From assembly GCF_963675165.1 (NCBI RefSeq), contig NC_087383.1, positions 682,001 through 746,000 on the forward strand: a stretch of DNA of 64,000 nucleotides, read 5' to 3'. Positions 11,294-24,139 of this stretch are shown here, one piece after another; position 1 is the first letter of the stretch; every line of letters starts with the position of its first letter. Position numbers and translations under genes: made by a program. Under the pieces are notes generated by a model that was not told the origin of the DNA, searched no databases, and saw only the letters and a program-made list of their open reading frames with translations. Source of the stretch: Halichondria panicea. Taxonomy: Eukaryota > Porifera > Demospongiae > Suberitida > Halichondriidae.

Positions 11294-12858
11294 ATGTCTC
11301 TCTCTAGCTCTTCAAGCAAGTCTGAGTCTGTGCTGCTGAGTAACCAAACACCTGTTGAGTTTCTTACTGAAGCAGGTATATAATGAACACAGATATCTAG
11401 AGCTCTAATAGTGTCATCCTTCACCTTCTCTCTAGGCAGTAAACTGAGTCTGAGTGAAGAAGCGATATGCACTGCTGCTTACTATTACCACAAGTTCAAC
11501 TCCACCATGACACTGACACGCTATGACATCGGTGTGAGTACTGTATAGCGGGTATATTTTGAGGGTATAAATTTTCGCTGACTAAAGCATGTACCGCAAA
11601 CATTTATACCCACGAATTTAATATCGGCATGCATGCATGCTGCAAAAAAATTTAATCTGCAAAAATCTTTCTGATGGTCTTTCCGCAAAAGTTTTTACCC
11701 TCGAAATATACCCGCTATACGACACTTTATGTGCCAGCTGACGATATTCTTACCACGTACGCTTCACTGTAGTTGCTGCTTATGGCGACACTCAATTTGG
11801 CATCAAAAGTTCAAGAACATTCTATTAAACTGGGGGACGTAGTCAACGTTTGTCACAGGTAGGTTCAGCAGAGGGCATGTTGCTGCCTGTGAGAGCTTAG
11901 TTAAATTTTGATGTGAGTACTTGTAGAGTATTGATTTCTGTCGGATTCGATTATACTTGATAGCTGTATTGTTTTATCATAGCTATCCCTGTCTTTGTTG
12001 GTTTTAACATAATAATAATTGCAAATTGAATCGGTTCTTGCGTTTTGATAGATTGTATATTTGTTCCAGGAATGCTCTCCAATCTTTTCATTTCTTTTCA
12101 ACAGAGGCCTTCAGATTACTTATTTGCTGTCTCCATTATAGGCTCCTCCTCTAACTATCTGTGTATATCTTTCCTCATGGTGTTTGCCTGTGCAGGTGTT
12201 GGCATAAAGAGGAGCGTCCACTGGAGATAGGAGACCTCTACTGGCAGCTCAAGGACAGTGTTGCTAGGTACGAGCTGCTCCTGTTGAGGGCTCTCAAGTT
12301 TGATGCCCAAGTCAAACTACCTCATTCAGTGAGTACACTAGTATAGTATAGTATAGTATGAACTATGTCCATTTTTTGAAAAAAGCGTAGGCTATTAGTG
12401 GATACAGGCAGGCCTGTTTTCATAGCTAAGTTTGAGAGGCCATAACTTGTGTTGCGAATGTCCGACTTCCAAAAAAGTTTTTGAGCTGTTTGATAGTGTT
12501 TTTATAATACATACTGTGCTCTTGAGTAAATGCTTTGGATAATAATACTTTTTCTCTCCAGTATTTGCTCCACTTCCTACTGGCCATGTCCCGCTGGGTT
12601 GATGAGAGGGTGTGGTCACGCAGTTATGTGACACGAGTGGCATGGGCTCTCCTGCAAGACAGTTTCCATAGCGATCTGTGTCTACGCTACCCACCCGTCA
12701 CCGTAGCAACGTCTGTGCTATACGCAGCGGTACATTGCTGTGAACTGGTCATACCTTGTGATCCTCACAGCAAGCCATGGTGGAGCGTGTTTAGTCCTCG
12801 AGTTAGCCAGGAAGAACTAAAACTAATAAGCGCTAGGATTCTGAAACTTTATGATTAG
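11294..12858 (+). CDS. CCNQ: Cyclin-Q (FAM58-type cyclin)
   Basis: Five exons, 11294-11375, 11436-11533, 11773-11858, 12196-12328 and 12562-12858, encode 231 residues (human protein about 248). The two cyclin boxes are recognisable from EEAICTAAYYYHKF, LLLMATLNLASKVQEH, YWQLKDSVARYELLLLRALK, VAWALLQDSFHSDLCLRY and the C-terminal KPWWSVFSP. These align by eye with cyclin Q, the activating partner of CDK10. The ATG at 11294 is the only one upstream of the conserved region and follows the Roco stop by 257 bp. Intron 2 carries a MITE-like element and intron 4 a dispersed repeat. I am confident of the family; the CDK10 partnership is from known orthologues. Confidence 0.9.
11543..11720. mobile_element. 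MITE-like element, TAGCGGG family
   Basis: About 25-bp terminal inverted repeats: gtatagcgggtatattttga at the left and tcgaaatatacccgctatac at the right, continuing into gggta/taccc. It is 178 bp in cyclin Q intron 2. This is the clearest member of the family. Confidence 0.8.
12407..12520. repeat. Dispersed intronic repeat (CAGGCCTGTTTTCA family)
   Basis: It shares caggcctgttttcatagct, gaggccataacttgtgtt and a following tract with 6722-6835. It lies in the last intron of cyclin Q. Confidence 0.55.
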
Positions 12859-13172
12859 TTCATTTTATTATCTGTTCATAATAATTATACAAAAGTACAA
12901 GTACGGTGTTTGACAATAATTATATCGGGAGCCTATAATAATTTTTTATTTATGGGCTCCTGATTATCGGCTGTATATCTATTTACAAGTATTTGACAAT
13001 TTCAATAAAACAATCATCACTTAAAAGCAAGCTTAATTATAAGTGTTTTCATAAGATAACAATTAGGTAAGCATTCAAGTATATAGCACAAAATAATGAT
13101 TAACACATGGCATACATGCATACATGCGTGGTACTATAGTCTCAGTGTTGGCTGTGCACAGGGCAATGATCG

Positions 13173-15665
<2,493 letters not shown>

Positions 15666-16314
15666 GACTAACGGCTGTAGACAAGGCTGCGTGTTAATTG
15701 TGTGTGTTTATCAGGCTGAACATTCACCTGGTAATAATCGTCAGAACTAAAATTACCGGGTAGTATCGTGGCCAAGTGGTCAAGGCGTTCTGCTTATAGA
15801 TCAGTTGGTTGCGAGTTCGATTCCTGTCATTAGCAAAAAGCTTTTCGGTTTATCATAATAAAAGAAGTAAGTACGTCACTCAACGAACGATATATAGGGC
15901 CAGGCCACTACCTAACCACCAGCTTGTTTGTTTGTCCTAAAAAATACAACAGCCAGATACAACAGCCAGATGAAAAACCAGTCTTCTTTTTTGCATTCTA
16001 TATTTTACTTAGAGATTTGACGATCATTTTATAGACTCTTGTGCATGGATACGAACATAAACAGTATAGTACAAGACAAGCAGAAAAGCGCTGGATAAAA
16101 GTGAGTCCTACTGGATGATTGCAGCCACTTCTACTCTTGTGCATGCTTACTGTAGCTGTTAGATCTATGCTCAAACAATAATTATTATGCAATGCAATCT
16201 CCTAGATATAAAATAATCACACTGCACAGTGCACAGCACAGGTCCTCACACCATTCATACCATTGCATGTACTCACCAGTGTAGTCTGACACTATTGTAC
16301 TAACTACAGGTTCC
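15666..16314. promoter_or_regulatory. Divergent intergenic region between PSMC3 and the 488-aa gene
   Basis: The two start codons diverge across 649 bp, so promoters for both should lie here. I see no clear TATA box. It contains the tRNA-like relic at 15761-15834 and a direct repeat of acaacagccagat at about 15947-15971. No gene is supported in it. Confidence 0.4.
15761..15834 (+). pseudogene. tRNA-like relic (possible SINE head)
   Basis: An A-box-like D arm (gtggccaagtggtcaaggcg) and a B-box-like T arm (gagttcgattcc) are correctly spaced for a tRNA, most like the Ser/Leu style D arm. The acceptor ends pair poorly and the anticodon stem has mismatches, so a functional tRNA is doubtful. It may be a degenerate tRNA gene or the head of a tRNA-derived SINE. 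Confidence 0.5.
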
Positions 16315-17913
16315 ATGATGTCATCATCACCTCCGCCCAAGGAAACCGCCCACCACCCTGCGGAGACCCCCCACGATGATCCTCGATTGTCCTATCTCCT
16401 CACCTGTACCCCCCACCCTACCGTCTCATGTCTACTCACCTCCTCACTGACGGAGATACCTCCTCCCCCTATTACCACTAACTTACCACCTGCTGGGTCC
16501 ACTACAAGCCTCGGCTCTGATCATGGTTTTGTGATCAAGGACCGCTGGTTAGGGAGACCAACAGGCAGACTCTTGCTAATCAATGGTCCATGCTCCTGTT
16601 TACATCTACACCCTAATACGCCACTGTCAAGATGGGGCGATAGCGTGGCTATGGAGACATCACTGTCTGAGCATTTAGTACATTCACACAGATCACCATT
16701 GTCAAAGGCCAACTCAAAGCAGGGAATTGCTAAATCATCCAGTACTAGTAAAATTGATACATTTGGACGACTATATAAAGGACACCCTTACGAGAAAACG
16801 GACATACCGTTTCATTTCCAACACTTGGAGGCTGCAGATATGGCGACGGACTACGCTGCTTTGTATAGGAAGGCGTACACGTACCCTACAATGGAGGACA
16901 CCAACGCTGCCAGTGATTATACGAGCTACTCTGCACCTTCTGTGATAGAACCAAAACTGCTTACGTTTGGTGTGAGCAAACCAAAAGTGGCCGAGTCAAC
17001 GCACAAAACATCTAAGGTATGTGTGTAAGCAGTACAGGCATTCCCACCTCCTTATGGTATGTGTATTATACTGATTGTGATAATTACTAGCCAATATATA
17101 TAACTACTGTTTCATAGTTTGATAACACTGTTTCTATTTTGTCCGCAGTACTACAACTTCCACCATATGGACAAGAAGCCTTCCTCCACACAACTTATGG
17201 ACAAGAAGACGCCTCTCTCCACTCACTCTCTGGACGGCATTGCCACACAGTCAGTGTCTATTCTGGAGGTGTATCATGGTCAGACATTAGGCAACCTCCA
17301 ACTGAGTAGCCTACCGCACCCGGACACCCCTGACTCTCCTCCTACCAGTCACCACACCCCCTCTCACGAGCACACAAACTCCTATTCTGTGCAGTTGAAG
17401 GATCTCATCGATGCAACAACATCTCTCAAGCCTGCAAAGAAACACAATGTCCGATGGGCCTCTCACAAGTATCCCACCAACCTTTCCCCCTCAGCTAGCG
17501 TGCAAGGATTGCCAGTAGGTTACAGTGAAGCTGGTCCGACGCATATCGACCTGCCCAGACAAACATGTAGAAGAGTTCCAATGCATCCTCCAATGTTAAC
17601 TCGGAAAATCAGAGCCGCTTCTTTCCCACACGACATCCCGAGTACTGGCCTGTTGGATCTGTCTGCTACATCGTTCACGAAGATAACTCCCAAAGCCAAG
17701 GAGACCTTGCCCTCCAAGACACGTCACTCTCAGAACACGAAGCTAAGAATGGACAAAGGGACCAGCTCATCACACAGTGATCATGTGACCCTCGGCATAC
17801 AGAAGAAGAATCGATCAAAGCAGCTCATGCCTTCAAGCAAAGCACTTGTACCAAAGCAGCTGGGCATATTCTCAACAACAAGTTTAGCTCAGAAATCAAT
17901 GGACTACTTATAA
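16315..17913 (+). CDS. Unrecognised 488-residue Ser/Thr/Pro-rich protein
   Basis: Two exons, 16315-17016 and 17149-17913, join in phase 0 with canonical splice sites. Length and the absence of stops across both exons argue that it is real. The N-terminal 80 residues are rich in Pro, Thr and Ser (MMSSSPPPKETAHHPAETP). A more ordered central part holds HFQHLEAADMATDYAALYRK and a tyrosine-rich YTSYSAPS. The C-terminal half is basic with many Lys, Ser and His residues, and DKKPSSTQLMDKK contains a short repeated DKK. No signal peptide, membrane segment or enzyme motif is seen. The composition suggests a largely disordered, perhaps cytoskeletal or ciliary, protein, but that is a guess. It is divergent from PSMC3 and convergent with TBC1D7. 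Confidence 0.8.
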
Positions 17914-18148
17914 ATAACAATACTTGATTGTATGACTGCTTATTCACTTCATCATGTTAAAATTATTAATGATTTGTGTGCTGCTTGAAATTACATAAAC
18001 GAGCAATAAAATTCATAACACATGTAATAATTATAGCATTGAATAGCATTGACCTAATAAAGACGGGATATAATTATATCAATAATAAGAAGAGTCTGCT
18101 GTATTAATTAGTAGTGATGATGATTATTTTGATGCACGAGGTTGGTTG

Positions 18149-21100
18149 CTAGGGTGGTGGTAATAAGGGGCTTCCCCTGGTCTCCCACAGCTGTAGGCCT
18201 TTGCTCACTATTGCAGTGAAGTTCTCCTTGGGTATCTATGGAGGGGGAGGGGTAGTTCATCAACCATACACACATTGTACAGTTGGCTTGTAACAGTACA
18301 TAACCAATAGACTGGAACTGTACGAGAGAGCCAGAGAGGGGTAGTTCATCAACCATACCCACATGCTTACAGTATAAGGGAGAGAGAAGTGTCATAGAAC
18401 TGGCATTGTACGAGAGAGCCGGAGAGAGGGGAGGAGGGGCTTGCTTTGTAAGCAATAGCATCTACTATATAACACAATCATGCTGTAGGCTATAGGCTAT
18501 TATAATTATAGCACTCACTGTGTGCAGGACATGTGTGAGGTCAGTGTGAGAGGAGAGGCCTAGAATCCTCCTCTTGACAGACAGCAGAATGGCCGCCCCT
18601 ACAAACGCCAGCACAGCACACGACCCAGCAACCACTCGGTCCCACACACTGCATTAAGAGGAGAGGAGAGGGGGTAAGGAGATATCAGCGTACTGTCAGA
18701 GAAGAGGTTACCTTTCAAGACACGACTCGGGTAGATCTGCAGCAAAGCAATCACTGAACCACCTGCAGAGAGAGAGATTATACACAAGATGAATATTTGG
18801 CCCAAAGGATACCGTATAGCAGGTTATTTTCGTACGGTATAAATTTTTGTATATTTCGTATTGTAGAGCAACATAAAACTACGAATTATTCTACCGCAAT
18901 AAGTTTAACGTCACTTTCCTGAGCTGCAATTTAATTGGGCAGTTCACCAACGAAAATAACCCGTTATGGTAGCAACAAACACATCATTTGATAAGACCTT
19001 TCAACTTTAGAACCGTTGACACAATGTTATGATTTTCTAAAAGTTTAGAAATAGACCTTTCAAATAATGTATTTAAATCCAAAGTTTCGTCGGGGCCGTA
19101 ATTTGTCATTTTCGGCCTGTGTAAATTGGCAAATATTTTTATCTCTCAAATATGAACTTTGATGACACTATTTGAAAGGTCTCTTTCTGAAAATCATAAA
19201 ATTGTTGAAATTGAATCCACGGAATTCAAGTTATGGCAGCTGAAAGAGTCCCTGAACCATTGATAATGGAGGGGAGTTGAATATCTTTCAACTGCCATAA
19301 CTTCAGTACCGTTGATCCAATGTCAACTTTTTTTAGATTTTTTGAAAGCTCAGAAAGAGACCTTTCAAATGATGTGTTTCAATCCAATATTTGTTCTTTC
19401 CATGGTCCAGCCAAATTGGCAAATACTTTTATTGCTCAAATATGAAGTTTGATGACACCATTTGAAACGTCTCTTTCTAAGCTTTCAGAAAATCATAAAA
19501 TCATTGAAATTGGATCCACGGAATTGAAGTTATGGCAGCTGAAAGAGTCTCCGAACAATTGAACAGAGGGGTGTAGTTGAACATCTTTCAACAGCCATAA
19601 CTTCAGTACCGTTGATCCAATGTCAACTTTTTTTAGATTTTTTGAAAGCTCAGAAAGAGACCTTTCAAATGATGTGTTTCAATCCAATATTTGTTCGGGA
19701 CCATAATTTGTCATTTTTCGGCTTTGGACCATGGGCTATTATCCATGGTACAGCCAAATTGGCAAATACTTTTATCTCTCAAATATGAACTATGATGACA
19801 CCATTTGAAAGGTCTCTTTCTAAGCTTTCAGAAAATCATAAAATCATTGAGACTGGGTCCACAGAATTCATGTTATGGCAGCTGAAAGAGTCCCTGAACC
19901 ATTGATTAAACAGGGGGGATTGTAGTTGAACAATTTAGCAAGCTGCGGCAATCAATATCAAAAAGCATTCTGTAGCTCTAGACAAGGCTACAACGACAGA
20001 CATTGTTGGTGAGCTCACCGCGTGAGTGGGAGGGTGTCTACTAGTGTGAGGGTGTGGCTAATAGCTCACTGCATGAGTGGGAGGGTGTGGCTAATAGCCC
20101 CTATACTCTTGAGGTGACTGTACAGCACTGACTCCTCTGTAGCTAAGCAACACAAACACTGGGAGACCTGTAGAAATAGGAGGAGAGGTAATGAAACCAC
20201 TAATTTCACGCATTAAATTATTAAAATGCACTATTTAAGAGTACAACACTCACCAGCTTGTCCAGATGAGGCAGGACTATGATGGCAGACATTTTAACAA
20301 ACCCTGAGAACATCCAATAGCGTGGACACGCCCCCTCATCATCAAACATTGAGAGAAAAGCATCAGCAATCAGTCGCAACCTCAACTATAACAGCAGACA
20401 ATAATTATGGCTATCCCCATCCCCATTCACATAAGCACATGCTTGCTAACCTGTGCGGGCCTCCGGAGGTGGCTCTCTGTGGCAGTTAATAGTTTGTTAC
20501 TCTCCAACAAATACACTAACACAAACTCTTCACTGGCGCTAGGGTCAGAGGTCGCCTGAGGTGTGGTGACATCATCGCCACAGGGCTTCAACAAAGGTCG
20601 TTCTGTTACCTAGGTACAGAGACAATCTTTTTAAGATAAATTATAATGAGTGTTATTACCTGATGTAGTTGCTGGTGTGTGTGTGTGGGCGTTGCTATCC
20701 TGCCCATGATCTGTAAGGCGTGTCGGAGGTCAGAGTACTGTTGCGCTTTTTGCTCCTCGATAAACTTCGTGGTGTCCTTATCCGTGTGTACAGGTAACAC
20801 CCCTAGAGAAGGTATAATGGGCAGAACGAATAATGATGGGGGCCGGCTATCAACAGCGTTGCGGACATGTCATTGACTTACCTAGCAGCACTTTCCAGAT
20901 CAATGGTCGACAATAGACTGGCAGTGTATGCTGTAAACAGAAATGCCTCAGCTTCTCCAGATCTGCACAATCATATCGTGGATAGCTTTAGGGCAGTTAT
21001 ACAGATATATACAGTGCAGGCAGCTGCTTACCTAGCACGTCCATGCTCAGGAGGACCTCCAAGTGCCCCAGGCTCTTCTCTCCACCTTTAAATCCATGCA

Positions 21101-21173
21101 AACTCTTGTAGTAGTAAGAAGACCTGAAGTCTCTCCTCACTTGCACTGGCTCTGCTGCTTCTGATGTAGACAT
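18149..21173 (-). CDS. TBC1D7: TBC1 domain family member 7
   Basis: Nine exons on the minus strand: 21173-21032, 20962-20882, 20802-20660, 20609-20451, 20385-20254, 20167-20070, 18762-18712, 18648-18519, 18235-18149, giving 340 residues (human 293). Recognition rests on the N-terminal RRDFRSSYYYKS, LPVYCRPLIWKVLL, WFSDCFAADLPESCLERSV, VWDRVVAGSC and the C-terminal FTAIVSKGLQLWE, which match TBC1D7 in order. In animals this protein is the third subunit of the TSC1-TSC2 complex that restrains Rheb/mTORC1. The exon 6 donor is set by reading frame (phase 2, ATGCA before GTGAGC). Its surroundings are partly duplicated at 20011-20040. A 1.3 kb intron contains a MITE and a repeat array. Its start lies 121 bp from a divergent sulfotransferase start. 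Confidence 0.9.
18810..18971. mobile_element. MITE-like element, TAGCGGG family
   Basis: Ends taccgtatagcaggttattt and, inverted, aaataacccgttatggta. About 162 bp in TBC1D7 intron 6. Confidence 0.65.
18975..19935. repeat. Tandem repeat array (TTTGAAAGG family)
   Basis: About three units of some 300 bp in direct order. Each has cagccataacttcagtacc, gttgatccaatgtcaac, gagacctttcaaatgatgtg, ccaaattggcaaatac and aagctttcagaaaatcat. Two neighbouring units differ by only a few bases and by a short deletion. It fills most of TBC1D7 intron 6. Confidence 0.85.
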
Positions 21174-21293
21174 CTTTTATGCATGGTCGTCAAAGTGAGC
21201 AGCTCACAAACAAAAAGAGGGGTGGGGCTGGGCAAGCAGACCACAAAACCACATAGGGTAAGTCATCACTAATAAGCACATGAAGCAAGCAAG

Positions 21294-22184
21294 ATGTGTA
21301 CCTCTAAAGAGAATGCGTTTGATGAAATGTATCAACTTATCAGACCATTTCACAAGCTGCACGGTATTCTTGTTCCAGAATTTATGACGGCAGATCATTT
21401 TGACTCCTTAGCCACCGTCCAACTTGATGCGAGCGATGTGTGGATCTCAACTTTCCCCAAAGCAGGAACAACTTGGACACAACAGATAGTCAAGTTGATT
21501 CGCAATCAAGGTGAAGAAGATGACGTACAAATCTCAAAGAGTGTTCCTTGGGTGGAGAACTCTAATTATGCTGACATTGACATACCCTCACTGCCAAAGC
21601 CTCGTACGTTTAAGAGTCACATGCCGTACGAACTAATGCCCTGTGGCATTCCGAACACCACCCCCTGCAAGTACATCTATGTTACACGCAATCCAAAAGA
21701 TGTGGCCGTATCGTTGTACTTTCATTACCAGCGATCTCACGCTCTACCAGACAAAAAAATTGATTGGAATCTCTTCTATTGCAACTTTCTTAATGGGAAT
21801 GTAGAATTTGGAAATTTTCTGGACCACGTTTTGAGCTGGTGGCCACACAGAAACGATGCTAATGTTCTCTTTCTCAAGTTTGAAGATATGAAAAGAGATT
21901 TACGAGCAGTTGTTGCACGCATAGCACACTTCATTGGAGCTGACATTTCAGACGAGATTGTTGCTAAGGTGGCAGATAAAAGCACATTCAAAGCAATGAA
22001 AGCCAACGCTGCAGCTAACTACTCCTGGAGCAAGACTGATAATCCTGGCACAACTGACTTCATGAGAAAGGGAGAAGTGGGAGATTGGGAGAATTACTTC
22101 ACTGCTGAGCAGTCGGAGGAGATGGACAAAGTGTGCAGAGAGAAGTTACAAGGAACTGGATTAGACTACACATTCAAGATTTAA
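21294..22184 (+). CDS. Cytosolic sulfotransferase (SULT-type), intact
   Basis: A single open frame of 296 residues. The family transfers sulfate from PAPS to hydroxyl or amine groups of small molecules in the cytosol. PAPS-binding elements are all present: FPKAGTTWTQQIVKLI (5'-phosphosulfate loop), YVTRNPKDVAVSLYFHY (3'-phosphate site) and FMRKGEVGDWENYFT (C-terminal adenine-binding segment). A His corresponding to the catalytic base is plausible within FKSHMPYELMP. Substrate cannot be read from the sequence. The start ATG at 21294 lies 121 bp from the divergent TBC1D7 start. It is diverged from the two minus-strand paralogues that follow, so it belongs to an older duplication. Confidence 0.9.
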   Translation: MCTSKENAFDEMYQLIRPFHKLHGILVPEFMTADHFDSLATVQLDASDVWISTFPKAGTTWTQQIVKLIRNQGEEDDVQISKSVPWVENSNYADIDIPSLPKPRTFKSHMPYELMPCGIPNTTPCKYIYVTRNPKDVAVSLYFHYQRSHALPDKKIDWNLFYCNFLNGNVEFGNFLDHVLSWWPHRNDANVLFLKFEDMKRDLRAVVARIAHFIGADISDEIVAKVADKSTFKAMKANAAANYSWSKTDNPGTTDFMRKGEVGDWENYFTAEQSEEMDKVCREKLQGTGLDYTFKI

Positions 22185-22493
22185 GTGACTATTATTCAAT
22201 TGGATTGTACAGTAACTGCATGTTCAAGTGTACGTATAATTATGTATACAACGACAATAGGTTCATTGTTCTAGCAACTGTTGTATGTCTTCACTTTAAC
22301 ACAGATAAATATTCTTGATTGCAGCAAGGGTAGAATAGAACACACACACAGAGCACAGTACAGAACCTTCTTATATACAAAGCTAAGTAACTTCTAGATG
22401 TTACCACTAATTACAGTTCCAATTCTAGCTAGATTGTTCTAGATATATTACAGTATACTAAATAATAAATATCTAAGGAATTGTAACAAGATT
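22185..22493. other. Intergenic, 3' ends of convergent sulfotransferases
   Basis: 309 bp of AT-rich sequence between two convergent stops. I see no gene or clear repeat. Confidence 0.5.
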
Positions 22494-23423
22494 CTAGTCT
22501 CCAAAGTCAAACACTAGTCCAGTGTCCTTGAGCTTCTCTTCACAGAGTTGGTCAATCTCTGCAGATTGCTCGGGTGTCAGGCGGTTCCTCCAGTCACCCA
22601 CCTCCCCCTTCCTCATGAATGGAGTTGAACCAGGGTTAAACATAAAACTAACGGCCGAATAATTGGCAGTATCGTCCTTTTTCATTGAATCAAAAGATGT
22701 TTGAGCAACAACTTTATCAATCACCTCATCGGAGAAGTCAGCACCAATGAACGTTGCAATACGAGTGATGGCTGCTCGTGGATCCTTCTTCATATCTTCA
22801 AACATGAGAAAGAGAACATTATCTTCGTTTCTGTGAGGCCACCAGCTCAAAACATGATCAAAAAAGTCCCCAAAGTCAACGTTTCCATAGATGAAGTTGC
22901 GGAAGAAGATATCCCAATCCAATGTAGCGTCTTTCCTAACCGACATTCGTATGTAGTGAAAGAAATACGAGACTGCCACATCCTTTGGGTTACGAGCAAC
23001 GTAGATGTACTTGCAAGGAGTGGTGCTTGGTTTACCACAAGGCATTAAGTCGTACGTCAAGTGGCTCTTGAAGGCACGAGGTTTCGGTAAAGTGAAGAGG
23101 TTGACTTTGAAACGGCTTTGATCACTGTTTGCTTCTGCCCATGGCACACTTAGCATTAATTGAACGCCATCTTTTTCTCCTTTGTTTCGGATTAGTTTCA
23201 CGATATTTTGTGTCCATGTTGTTCCAGCCTTGGCGTAGGTAGCTATCCACACATCACTAGGGTCAAGGGGGAGACTGGCTGCCTCTGCAATGTTCTCAGG
23301 AGTAACAAAAAATGGTATATTCAGTCCAGCATGAGTAAAGATGCTCTGACATTGAGGTTTAAGCACCTGTTTAAATGCTTCCCAAGCGTCTTCTTTGCTC
23401 AATGTGGCCGTGGACATCTTCAT
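22494..23423 (-). CDS. Cytosolic sulfotransferase (SULT-type), intact paralogue
   Basis: One uninterrupted exon of 309 residues, starting MKMSTATLSKEDAWEAFKQV. Motifs: YAKAGTTWTQNIVKLIRNKG, YVARNPKDVAVSYFFHYIR and RKGEVGDWRNRLTPEQ, so PAPS binding should be intact. It is very similar to the broken copy at 24140-25067, indicating a recent duplication. The first base of the start codon is only 64 bp from an open frame running the other way that contains the truncated amidase 5' end, so a shared promoter region was probably duplicated with it. Confidence 0.9.
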   Translation of the reverse strand: MKMSTATLSKEDAWEAFKQVLKPQCQSIFTHAGLNIPFFVTPENIAEAASLPLDPSDVWIATYAKAGTTWTQNIVKLIRNKGEKDGVQLMLSVPWAEANSDQSRFKVNLFTLPKPRAFKSHLTYDLMPCGKPSTTPCKYIYVARNPKDVAVSYFFHYIRMSVRKDATLDWDIFFRNFIYGNVDFGDFFDHVLSWWPHRNEDNVLFLMFEDMKKDPRAAITRIATFIGADFSDEVIDKVVAQTSFDSMKKDDTANYSAVSFMFNPGSTPFMRKGEVGDWRNRLTPEQSAEIDQLCEEKLKDTGLVFDFGD

Positions 23424-23604
23424 TCAGATTTTACTGACCTCTAGCTCTGACTACTGACCACAAAATTAATGAAATTCTCATGACCCATTGGTAAAGATCA
23501 TTAACTTAACCTTGACTTATGTTTTGTTGATTATCTACGCATGTGCAAAGTTTCAGTGGGCTCTTTCATATATACTTCCTATGATCCTTATGACCCTTGT
23601 CGCA

Positions 23605-23800
23605 AAGATGTTTGTACTAGTTGCTGCTGTAAGTTTCTATGTTCTGATGAAGAAATCATGTTCCAAGAAAATAAGATATATTCCTCCAATTGAAGATGTG
23701 CTGCTATTAAAAGCCCGAGCAATCACTGCGAACATTAATTTTTTAGTTACAAAACTCCGTTATTACTGGCTACCCTCTTACAATATTGTCTTACATCTGC
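23605..23800 (+). pseudogene. Truncated copy of the amidase N-terminus
   Basis: FVLVAAVSFYVLMKKSCSKK followed by IRYIPPIEDVLL matches the membrane-anchor start of the amidase at 25792 almost exactly. Homology ends at the word ttacatct (23791-23798), where a perfect hairpin begins (23797-23835). No amidase domain follows. It is the remnant of a duplicated sulfotransferase/amidase unit, with a surrounding open frame of 105 codons that may still be transcribed. Confidence 0.8.
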
Positions 23801-23835
23801 TGTGAGTGCAACCTGTTAGGTTGCACTCACAGCAG
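23797..23835. repeat. Perfect hairpin at a duplication breakpoint
   Basis: The arm ctgctgtgagtgcaacct is followed, after 3 nt, by its exact reverse complement. It begins where homology with the amidase gene stops. Confidence 0.85.
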
Positions 23836-24139
23836 TGGTGGTGAACGGGATCCCGGATATAACACCACTGTCTTTTTTCGTTTGAAGAAAAAAGTTTTGA
23901 TCTTTGTGTTCTATAGGTGCCCCCCCGCATGTTAGAAACCACTGGCAGTATATAACGTTTGTACGAAAATCAAAATAATAACATGATATCGATCCATTTT
24001 CTAGCAATTATTATAGCTATCGAGGGTTTGCACTTTAGTGCTCTAGTTTGTTTGTTTGTTTGTTTGTGACAGGTAAATCTATATACTCACTACATGTAGA
24101 TTTAATCTTCTACTCAAGGAAATACAGTAATACGATATT

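Noticed and set aside
15761-15834. Functional tRNA gene
   Set aside because: Acceptor and anticodon stems have several mismatches when the A and B boxes are aligned, so I call it a relic.
18108-18148. Extended C-terminus ending in a His/Asn-rich tail for TBC1D7
   Set aside because: The frame set by homology (FTAIVSKGLQLWE) ends at the TAG at 18149-18151; the longer frame is a different phase.
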